A DNA stretch of 14,446 nucleotides from Treponema sp. (GTDB lineage Bacteria > Spirochaetota > Spirochaetia > Treponematales > Breznakiellaceae): the NCBI GenBank assembly GCA_031263265.1, contig JAISGE010000165.1, positions 1-14,446 of the forward strand, in the 5' to 3' direction. The notes under the pieces were generated by a model. The model was not told where the DNA came from. It did not search any database and saw nothing but the letters and a program-made list of their open reading frames with translations. Position numbers and translations under genes: made by a program. This document shows, one piece after another, positions 1 to 6,092 of this stretch. How positions within the stretch are numbered: position 1 is the stretch's first letter; the number at the start of each line of letters is the position of its first letter.

Positions 1-112
1 TCCGAATTCAAACGGTAACTCCTTATACCATAATGAGTTACGAAAACGATATTTTTTTGCCATTTTTTGTTAATTCATTATGTAGAAAAGAATTAGCGGT
101 TTTGAATTCGGA
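1..112. repeat. Long imperfect inverted repeat (hairpin or MITE-like element)
   Basis: The outer arms TCCGAATTCAAA (1-12) and TTTGAATTCGGA (101-112) are perfect reverse complements. The inner arms 29-40 and 71-82 pair over 12 bp with one mismatch, which would be a G-U pair in RNA. The stretches between them (13-28 and 83-100) also align by eye with several mismatches and a 2-nt bulge. Overall this gives a hairpin with arms of about 40 nt around a 30-nt AT-rich loop (41-70). The outer arm begins at base 1, so the element may extend beyond the window. No ORF lies inside. It could be a small non-autonomous mobile element, a palindromic intergenic repeat or an RNA structure. Confidence 0.6.
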
Positions 113-181
113 ATTACTGGATTCGGGTACGCCGAGCATATTCAACAGGGTCTCCGCGTATGATTTTAAGTAAAAGCCCAT

Positions 182-219
182 GCCCTGGGATTCAGGTCTT
201 GTTTATACCAGGGCTTTTT
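182..219 (+). terminator. Intrinsic terminator-like hairpin
   Basis: GCCCTGG (182-188) pairs perfectly with CCAGGGC (208-214), followed at once by TTTTT (215-219). The loop is 19 nt, which is long. An alternative pairing, AAAAGCCC (172-179) with GGGCTTTT (211-218), uses the same right arm. It most simply ends transcription of a gene left of the window. Because it lies only 28 bases before the receptor gene, an attenuator role is possible but unproven. Confidence 0.5.
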
Positions 220-228
220 CTATATAGT
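199..228 (+). promoter_or_regulatory. Candidate sigma-70 promoter for the TonB receptor operon
   Basis: TTGTTT (199-204) and TATAGT (223-228) are separated by 18 bp; TATATA at 221-226 gives a 16-bp alternative. The predicted start near 235 would leave a short leader containing the purine-rich GAGAGAGA (237-244) before the GTG start at 247. The promoter overlaps the terminator hairpin, a compact arrangement. Weak matches only. Confidence 0.35.
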
Positions 229-246
229 GCAAGTTAGAGAGAGATA

Positions 247-2784
247 GTGGCAAACATATCCGGTCAATTAACCATACAGCGCTTTTTTACCATCCTGATA
301 CTGCTGGTAATCGGTCTTATCCCCTTATACGCCCGGGACATAGAGATAACCGTGGAAGACACCGATTTAAGCCTCCCCCTGGAAGGAGCTAGGATCCGTT
401 CTTGGGACGGACAGGAGTATACCGGTGATGAGGAAGGCAAGGTCTTGCTCGTGGTTCCCGATGACCGGCAGGTGGTAATCCATGCCACCTATCCAGGTTA
501 CGAAAATGCGCGACTGCTCATCCCCACGACGGGAACCAGCTTTACCATTGCCCTGCGCCTGAGCGGTATCCTGGAAAACCAGGAACTGGTGATTGAAGCC
601 CCCAGACCCGGAGTAAGCGAAACCAAAAGCGGCCGTAGTGTAGCCATATCAGCTAAAGAACTCTCCCGAACCGCAGAGATCGGCATCATCGAAGACGTGA
701 TGACCTCAATTAAGCTCCTTCCTGGAGTGGGTTATGCAGGTATGTTTAACGCCATGCCTTCGATCCGCGGCGGAACCCCCGGAGACTTGACTGCGGTGCT
801 GGATGGGTTTTACATTGAGCAGCCCTACCACTGGGGAGGCGGAGTTTCTATCTTTGATCCCCGGATGATTCAGAGCGCCCAGCTTTCTCATGGGGTCTTT
901 TCCTCCCGGTATGGACACACCATTTCAGGACTTTTGGAAGTAAGCTCAAGAAAGCCTTCGAGTACCGAAACCGAGCTTGAACTGGGGGTTTCTTCCAGCG
1001 CGACTAACCTCAACCTGTCCTTTCCCCTATGGGGAAAAGGAGGCGTCATGGTCATGGGGAAGATCACCTATTGGGACCCCTTTATATGGGCGGCCAAGCA
1101 GTTCGTAGAAGAGGTGCGGTATATTACGGTTGCGCCGTATATTCGCAGCAGCGCTTTTTCAGCAAATTACCGGTTTACTCAGGATCTGGAATGGACCGCT
1201 CACGGGTTTATCGGGGGCGATGGGGTAGGCGGGTATTATCAGAATGAAAGCCAGGCCGATGGGCTGATAAGCAAAAACGACATGGATTTTAGCTGGGATA
1301 ATAAACTGGGGTTCCTTATTACCGGTCTGACTTTTAATCCCCTGCCCTCAATGGTGCTTAAAGCCACTGCTGGCGGGGGCTTCCATAGCGCAGCCCTAGA
1401 TGCCAGGATACAAAACGACGTGCATGTCCCGTATTCACCGGGGTTCCTTGTGAATTTCGGTGATCATTTAGAAGCAGGCACAAGCGCCTATGATCTGACC
1501 AATGACTTAGGTGATGAGATGACCGAATTGACCATCAATTACCAGGGGCGTTTTGATATGGACTGGGATTTAACCCACGGCTTTCTGCTTGCCGTAGGGG
1601 TACAGGAACTGTACAGCCAATGGATTGAGGAGGAAAGCGCCCATATCTGGCAGGAGAGTTTGGATGTGGAAAAGACCGCGCTGGAAGGTACTCCCTGGTA
1701 TAGCCATTATCCGGTTACCTTCAGCAACGACGTGCGGAACCAGGGCTTTTTTTCTTCCGGCTATACCTTGCTGGAATATACCAGTCCTCAGCAGCGTTTC
1801 GGCGCTGAACTGGGCTTACGGTTGGACCATCTTTACTTTGTGGGGGAGGATTTCAGTATTCAAACCGCGCCGGCCGTTAATCCCCGGCTGAATCTGGATT
1901 TCGGCATCCTAAAAAACAAGGGACTTCTGGATTCCCTCAGCCTCACGGTAGGAACCGGTTTGTTTTCTTCGATGAATACCAACTTGATCTATATCAATAA
2001 GAACAGCGGTATTGGTGATTTTGATATGAAACAGAGCCGCTCCTGGACCAGTATTCTGGGAACCAAGCTTGATTTTTCCCAGGGCTATAGCCTTACGGTT
2101 GAAGCCTATATCAAACGGGTGTTTGATCGCGCGTATATGTCCTTAGTCACCCAGGGCGATACGTTGGTGTCTGACTATCAGTTTGACGGCGAGGGCCGTA
2201 TCTGGGGCTTTGATCTGATGCTCCAAAAATTGGAAGCCCGGTATTGGGACGGCTGGATATCCTATTCGTTTAACCATGCCCGGTACCGGAACCCTGCAAG
2301 GAACGCTGAGGATGATGATCCGGATTGGTATTACCCTTCGTTTCACCGCTTTCATAACCTGAACCTGGTCCTGAATATTAAACCCTTGCGATCCTTCAAT
2401 GTTGCGGTCCGTTTTGGCTTTGCCAGCGGCGCGCCTAAGAGTGTGGTGGGGGAAGTTACCAGCTATCCGGTCCTGGTAACCGATGCCAATGGTAAAGAAA
2501 CGGTCATTGAAAAATGGAAACGCTCATCCCGCTATTCCGACACGGAGCGGGACGGTTTTGCCCTGCCCCTGGATATTAAGTGCTCCTTCTTCAAGTTTAA
2601 CCCCCAGGGTAAGGTGCAGTCGGAAGTCTATGTGGCGGTGGAGGATGCCTTGGCCTTTCTCAAGACAAGACAGAGTAATACCACCTTTAACAGCTATACC
2701 GGCCAAGAAGATGAAGGGAGTACCACCGCCAATTACCAATTACCCATTCCCATGATCTCCCTGGGATTTAAATGGAGTTATTGA
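247..2784 (+). CDS. TonB-dependent outer-membrane receptor
   Basis: This is an 845-residue outer-membrane receptor of the TonB-dependent type, which imports a scarce ligand using energy passed on by TonB. Residues 13-29 form a signal peptide with likely cleavage after LYA. Residues 31-106 look like a carboxypeptidase-regulatory-like (peptidase-associated) beta domain. ELVIEAPR (113-120) resembles a TonB box. The plug follows at about 125-236, with SIRGGTPGD, VLDGFYIE and the closing RYGHTISGLLEVSSR. The rest is barrel-like, with alternating strands and a terminal aromatic residue (FKWSY). The start is GTG after a purine-rich GAGAGAGA. It is the first gene of an operon whose next gene overlaps its stop codon (TGATG). 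The companion exbD and tonB genes support the call. The substrate cannot be read from the sequence; neighbours hint loosely at carbohydrate, but siderophore, cobalamin or peptide are equally possible. Confidence 0.9.
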   Translation: MANISGQLTIQRFFTILILLVIGLIPLYARDIEITVEDTDLSLPLEGARIRSWDGQEYTGDEEGKVLLVVPDDRQVVIHATYPGYENARLLIPTTGTSFTIALRLSGILENQELVIEAPRPGVSETKSGRSVAISAKELSRTAEIGIIEDVMTSIKLLPGVGYAGMFNAMPSIRGGTPGDLTAVLDGFYIEQPYHWGGGVSIFDPRMIQSAQLSHGVFSSRYGHTISGLLEVSSRKPSSTETELELGVSSSATNLNLSFPLWGKGGVMVMGKITYWDPFIWAAKQFVEEVRYITVAPYIRSSAFSANYRFTQDLEWTAHGFIGGDGVGGYYQNESQADGLISKNDMDFSWDNKLGFLITGLTFNPLPSMVLKATAGGGFHSAALDARIQNDVHVPYSPGFLVNFGDHLEAGTSAYDLTNDLGDEMTELTINYQGRFDMDWDLTHGFLLAVGVQELYSQWIEEESAHIWQESLDVEKTALEGTPWYSHYPVTFSNDVRNQGFFSSGYTLLEYTSPQQRFGAELGLRLDHLYFVGEDFSIQTAPAVNPRLNLDFGILKNKGLLDSLSLTVGTGLFSSMNTNLIYINKNSGIGDFDMKQSRSWTSILGTKLDFSQGYSLTVEAYIKRVFDRAYMSLVTQGDTLVSDYQFDGEGRIWGFDLMLQKLEARYWDGWISYSFNHARYRNPARNAEDDDPDWYYPSFHRFHNLNLVLNIKPLRSFNVAVRFGFASGAPKSVVGEVTSYPVLVTDANGKETVIEKWKRSSRYSDTERDGFALPLDIKCSFFKFNPQGKVQSEVYVAVEDALAFLKTRQSNTTFNSYTGQEDEGSTTANYQLPIPMISLGFKWSY

Positions 2785-3638
2785 TGCCTGCACACTGTAT
2801 GAAAACCACAGGATGGTCCTTAGGGATGCTCCTTTGCGTGCTGGTCTGCTCGGGCTGCACAAGCTTGGTGGAAAAGGCCGGACAAGTCCTGGACGGCTCT
2901 CTGTTTGCCGAGAAGACCCTAGGGGTGTACCGGGGCCTGGAAGGTATGGAGCTTCGGTATCTGGAGGTAAAAAGGGAAAAGCAAGAGAAAATAGAAATCT
3001 CTTTGAGCGCATATCCGGGCCTGCACTTCTGGACGTCTCCTCCAGATAAAAACGGCACGGTAGTCGTGCAGCAGCTTCATTTTTTAGGGGGGAATTATAC
3101 GGGCTGGAACGAATTTACCTTGGATCTAACCGGAGAGGCAATGCTTATCCCGCAAAGAAACAGCATGTTATGGCGCGGCCAGGGACCTATAGAACGGGTA
3201 CAGATCTCAGGCGGCAAGATCCGGCGGGAGCAGAAGCGGCTTTCAGGGGAAGAAGCCCTCATTGCCCTGCATAGCCGCTATGAACGTATTGCCGCATTAA
3301 GCGACTGGATGCATACCCAGGAGGATCAACCTGATTTTACCAGCCAAGAGGACTTTGAGGCGTACTGGAAACCCCTGCTCATGCCGGAACTGGTGCAGAC
3401 CAAGGACCGTCCTGCCATCTGGACCACCGAAGCCACCACTTGGGTCAAGGGGGAAGATGTTTCGTGGAACCAGGATTACACCGAAAAAGTTTTCCCTGAA
3501 GCCTTATGGGTTCTGCGCAATTCCGGTGCGTTACTCCGGGATTGGGAAGAAGCCCTTCCCTGGATATACATGGACTACCAATGGGATAGGATAATCCAGC
3601 GTATTTCCCAGGAATACATCTTGACCAAAATCAAATGA
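2784..3638 (+). CDS. Putative lipoprotein of the TonB operon, unknown function
   Basis: I do not recognise this 284-residue protein. The N-terminus has a basic/hydrophobic export signal ending in VCSGC, with Cys25 as the likely lipidated residue. The -3 position is Cys, so the lipobox is relaxed, as spirochaetes tolerate. There is no further membrane segment. The mature part is rich in Trp, Tyr, Glu and Arg, with a probably beta-rich first half and a charged helical second half. The ATG at 2784 is chosen because it overlaps the receptor stop (TGATG) and has GGAG six bases upstream; ATG 2772 and ATG 2799 are alternatives. Position between the receptor and ExbD suggests a surface or periplasmic accessory to the receptor, perhaps for ligand capture, but this is inference from context alone. 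It is not an ExbB: the three helices of that family are absent. Confidence 0.75.
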   Translation: MPAHCMKTTGWSLGMLLCVLVCSGCTSLVEKAGQVLDGSLFAEKTLGVYRGLEGMELRYLEVKREKQEKIEISLSAYPGLHFWTSPPDKNGTVVVQQLHFLGGNYTGWNEFTLDLTGEAMLIPQRNSMLWRGQGPIERVQISGGKIRREQKRLSGEEALIALHSRYERIAALSDWMHTQEDQPDFTSQEDFEAYWKPLLMPELVQTKDRPAIWTTEATTWVKGEDVSWNQDYTEKVFPEALWVLRNSGALLRDWEEALPWIYMDYQWDRIIQRISQEYILTKIK

Positions 3639-3700
3639 GTGAAAATGATAGGGTAGACAAGGAAATAAAAGGGAACAAGAGAAAAAATCGTGCAGCTTAG
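3635..3700 (+). other. 21-codon mini-ORF overlapping lipoprotein stop and exbD start
   Basis: ATG at 3635 overlaps the lipoprotein stop codon (ATGA) and opens a frame of 21 codons ending in TAG at 3698-3700. That stop lies eight bases past the first base of the GTG start of the next gene, in a different frame. Dropping one A from the A6 run at 3682-3687 would join this frame to ExbD. It could be a leader for translational coupling or the original 5' end of the exbD gene displaced by a frameshift. Its peptide is short, highly charged and not recognisable. Confidence 0.35.
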
Positions 3701-4118
3701 ATTCGGAAGGAAAAAGAAAAGAAGCCGCTTTGAAGAAGGGAGCGCCTCCAGTGATATTGCCTTTCTGCTTATCATTTATTTTATCGTGATTGCGGGATTT
3801 AATAGCAACAAGGGATTCATCATGCATCTTCCTGCCAGGGATTCAACCCGCTTGATCTTGAAAGATGATCTGCTGCGTTTTGAATTAGACGAGCGGGGTG
3901 CCCTTTTGTATCAGGGGATGGTCATGGATCTGGCGGCTGCAGAACAGGAGATCCGGACGGCGGTACGGGTCAATCCGAACCTTGCGGTGGTCTTAAGCAT
4001 CGCGGCCCAAGCGCCTTGGCAGCAGGTGGTCTCCTTTGTGGAACTGGCCCAAAGCCTTGAGGTTGATTCCTTTTCATTTTCTATGAAAGATGAACCTGTT
4101 TCAGGCGGGGGCTTATGA
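3690..4118 (+). CDS. exbD: ExbD/TolR-family protein (first of two)
   Basis: This 142-residue inner-membrane protein is of the ExbD/TolR family, which harvests the proton gradient together with ExbB and drives TonB. A basic N-terminus (residues 4-13) precedes one transmembrane helix, about 19-38. It contains the family's essential intramembrane aspartate, here Asp22 in SSDIAFLLI. The remainder is a periplasmic domain with the usual alpha/beta pattern and a polar, Gly-rich tail. The GTG start lacks a well-spaced ribosome site (AAGGGA ends 15 bases upstream). Its 51-base gap from the lipoprotein gene contrasts with the overlapping junctions elsewhere in the operon and contains a mini-ORF in another frame, so the true N-terminus may be longer. 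The stop overlaps the next exbD by ATGA. Confidence 0.85.
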   Translation: MQLRFGRKKKRSRFEEGSASSDIAFLLIIYFIVIAGFNSNKGFIMHLPARDSTRLILKDDLLRFELDERGALLYQGMVMDLAAAEQEIRTAVRVNPNLAVVLSIAAQAPWQQVVSFVELAQSLEVDSFSFSMKDEPVSGGGL

Positions 4119-4513
4119 AGCTCCTCCGGCAGCGAAAACAGTTCGTGATTCCCCTCAATTCCATGTCAGATGTGGCTTTCCTGCTCCTTATATTCATTAT
4201 GCTGGTTTCTCTGATGAATTACCGCCGGGAGGTGAAAATCGAGTACCCCGAAGCCACAGCCGCGAAAAAGACCAGTGCAGAAAAGAACCTGGAAATTTGG
4301 GTTGACCGGGCAGGAGCGCTGTATCTGGATGGGCTTCCCAGTGATTTGACGGCCATCGAAAATAGCATCATCGACACCTATCAAGCAGCGCCAGATACCC
4401 GCATTCATATCATCGCAGACCGGGAAACCCCCTTTGAGTATGTTAACCGGGTATTACAGATGCTCCAGATCCTGCAATACCGGGTCGTCAGCCTTGTGGT
4501 GAAGGATCCGTGA
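4115..4513 (+). CDS. exbD: ExbD/TolR-family protein (second of two)
   Basis: This is the second ExbD-type subunit, 132 residues, divergent from the first outside the membrane helix. After a short basic N-terminus the helix (about 17-34) carries the conserved aspartate Asp19 within SMSDVAFLLL. The periplasmic domain follows, containing IHIIADRETPFEYVNRVL, which matches the family's usual second half (D...P...V..ll). It overlaps the first exbD by four bases (ATGA) and its stop overlaps the start of tonB (GTGATG), so the three are probably translationally coupled. Paired ExbD proteins are known in some bacteria, where they may form a heterodimer in the ExbB pore; that function here is inference. 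Confidence 0.9.
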   Translation: MKLLRQRKQFVIPLNSMSDVAFLLLIFIMLVSLMNYRREVKIEYPEATAAKKTSAEKNLEIWVDRAGALYLDGLPSDLTAIENSIIDTYQAAPDTRIHIIADRETPFEYVNRVLQMLQILQYRVVSLVVKDP

Positions 4514-5181
4514 TGGGACTAGGTTCACCGTCCAGTATGACTAACTGGATGAGGCTTGCGCTTTTTCTGCTCGTAGCAGGTTTGCATGGGTACCTCATCT
4601 TCGTTTTGGTCTTTCACCTGGAAACCACCGTAACAGCTCCTGAGCCTGAGTCCAAGATATTGAAATTAGCGGACATTCAGGAAGAAGTACCTCCTCCACC
4701 GCCTCCCCCTCCCCTTCCAGAGCCTGAACCGCCCTTACCCCAGCAGACTATGGTGGAAGCTATTGCAGAAACTATGGTAGAAACCGATGAAGTCCCCGAA
4801 GATCAGGTGGTAGTTGAATCCCTACCCTACGCGGCCACCTCCCAAGCGGTTCGGTCCCCATCCCAGGATATGGAATACCTTCCTCAGCATCAAGTTTCCC
4901 AGGTTCCTGTTTTTTCCGAAGATGCTATCCGCAAAAACCTGGTCTATCCTCCTATTGCCCTGCGTTCCAACCTCCAAGGAACCGTGATCCTGGTGCTGTT
5001 TGTGGATGCCCACGGAGAAATTCGGCGGATCACCGTACTCAAAGAAGATCCCCTGGGCCGAGGCTTTGGAGAAGCCGCGGTTAACGCCTTCAAAGGCATC
5101 CGGGCTACCAGCCCCGCTGAAGCCAACGGAGTCCCGGTGGGCGTACAATACCGGTATCCCATACGGTTCACCATAAGGTAG
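4513..5181 (+). CDS. tonB: TonB energy transducer
   Basis: This 222-residue protein links the inner-membrane motor to outer-membrane receptors. It has one N-terminal signal-anchor helix (about 14-36) containing a histidine (His25 in GLHGY) comparable to the functional TM histidine of classical TonB. A Pro/Glu-rich spacer (about 59-76, with eight consecutive prolines) spans the periplasm. The C-terminal TonB domain occupies about 136-222, with the family signatures VYPPIA, GTVILVLFVDAHGEI and a closing YRYPIRF. ATG 4513 is preferred over the overlapping GTG at 4510 because AAGGA lies six bases ahead of it; the difference is one residue. It ends the overlapping gene block, so it most likely serves the receptor encoded at 247-2784. 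Confidence 0.92.
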   Translation: MGLGSPSSMTNWMRLALFLLVAGLHGYLIFVLVFHLETTVTAPEPESKILKLADIQEEVPPPPPPPPLPEPEPPLPQQTMVEAIAETMVETDEVPEDQVVVESLPYAATSQAVRSPSQDMEYLPQHQVSQVPVFSEDAIRKNLVYPPIALRSNLQGTVILVLFVDAHGEIRRITVLKEDPLGRGFGEAAVNAFKGIRATSPAEANGVPVGVQYRYPIRFTIR

Positions 5182-5204
5182 GCTCATACCCTGGGCTTAT
5201 CGCG

Positions 5205-5234
5205 TGGACTTTAGGGGGTACCATGGTTTATACT
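5205..5234 (+). promoter_or_regulatory. Weak candidate promoter before the CBM9-like gene
   Basis: TGGACT (5205-5210) and TATACT (5229-5234) are 18 bp apart. The -10 region is part of a small inverted repeat, TATAC-n5-GTATA (5229-5243), which might be an operator. This is a modest match in a 72-base gap, so read-through from the tonB operon is also possible. The gene's own ribosome site AAGGA is at 5242-5246. Confidence 0.25.
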
Positions 5235-5253
5235 TGTGGTATAAGGAATAAGC

Positions 5254-6084
5254 ATGGATACTACCTATCGGATAGCGGAAGATCGCATTGTTCACTATAC
5301 CTGCCATAAAACGCCTGAACCTCTATGTATTGACGGCAACTTGGACAAACCGGCCTGGAAGTCTGCGGAAAAGTCCAGGGCCTTCGTGGATCTGGTAAGC
5401 GGGGAGCCGGGGTTTCTGGAAACCCGCATGGCCAGCCTCTGGGATGCAGAAAACCTCTACATCGCCTTTTGGATTGCCGAGCCTTTTGTACGGGCAAGCC
5501 TTACGGAACGGGATTCGTTCATCTGGTTCGACAATGATATCGAAGTGTTTCTCGATGGAGAAGACTGCTACTATGAATTTGAGATAAACGCCCTAAATAC
5601 GGTATACGAGGTGTTGTTTATCTATCAGGATGCCTTGAAACGGGGGAGCCGCTTTGACACACCGGAATTTGATGTATATACCCGGAATGTGGATGTATTA
5701 AGTGGTTTTCAGGACGGGGCCCGGTTCGGCAAGCATCACCGGGGTAAGCGGTGGGCCTTTATGGATTATGATTTTCCTGGACTCAAGACCGCCGTCAAGG
5801 TGGATGGAACACTCAATGACCCATTCCAGCGGGATAGGGGGTGGACCGTAGAAATCGCCTTTCCCTGGAAGGGTATGAAAACGCTCTATAGCCGCCGCAG
5901 TTTCCCCCCAGTCCCAGGGGAAACCCTAAGAGCGGCTTTTTTCCGGTTTGAGCATCTGAGCTACCACGGCAAAACCCAGGATGAAGGTATAGGCTGGGCC
6001 CTCAATGAACATGGGGTTTATGATTCTCATATTCCAGAGAATTTTTCCTATCTCCATTTTGCCGAATCCCCTAAGACCCCTTGA
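5254..6084 (+). CDS. CBM9-like carbohydrate-binding protein, no signal peptide
   Basis: This 276-residue protein resembles the family 9 carbohydrate-binding fold (CBM9_1). Visible signatures are LCIDGNLDKPAW (24-35), the strand LWDAENLYIAFWI (62-74), the acidic WFDNDIEVFLDGEDCYYEFEIN stretch (about 91-112) with its ligand/metal-site character, and a late Trp-containing strand (GWTVEIAFPWKG). The domain fills the whole protein. In known enzymes this fold is an accessory module on secreted hydrolases; here it stands alone, starts with MDTTYRIAED and has no export signal, so it appears cytoplasmic. The ATG has a good site (AAGGA, spacing 7). The next gene begins nine bases after its stop, so the two are co-transcribed. 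Role in sugar sensing or storage is speculation. Confidence 0.75.
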   Translation: MDTTYRIAEDRIVHYTCHKTPEPLCIDGNLDKPAWKSAEKSRAFVDLVSGEPGFLETRMASLWDAENLYIAFWIAEPFVRASLTERDSFIWFDNDIEVFLDGEDCYYEFEINALNTVYEVLFIYQDALKRGSRFDTPEFDVYTRNVDVLSGFQDGARFGKHHRGKRWAFMDYDFPGLKTAVKVDGTLNDPFQRDRGWTVEIAFPWKGMKTLYSRRSFPPVPGETLRAAFFRFEHLSYHGKTQDEGIGWALNEHGVYDSHIPENFSYLHFAESPKTP

Positions 6085-6092
6085 TAGTAACG

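Noticed and set aside
1..246. tRNA or known riboswitch in the left non-coding region
   Set aside because: There is no cloverleaf, T-loop consensus or recognisable aptamer core; only the inverted repeat and terminator hairpin are supported.
2772..2783. Earlier start (ATG 2772) for the lipoprotein gene
   Set aside because: It lies within the receptor gene without a spaced ribosome site. ATG 2784 has GGAG at the right distance and a TGATG overlap with the stop.
6081..6092. TTG 6081 as start of the WD40 protein
   Set aside because: It adds four residues before the signal peptide with no ribosome site; ATG 6093 gives a normal signal peptide.
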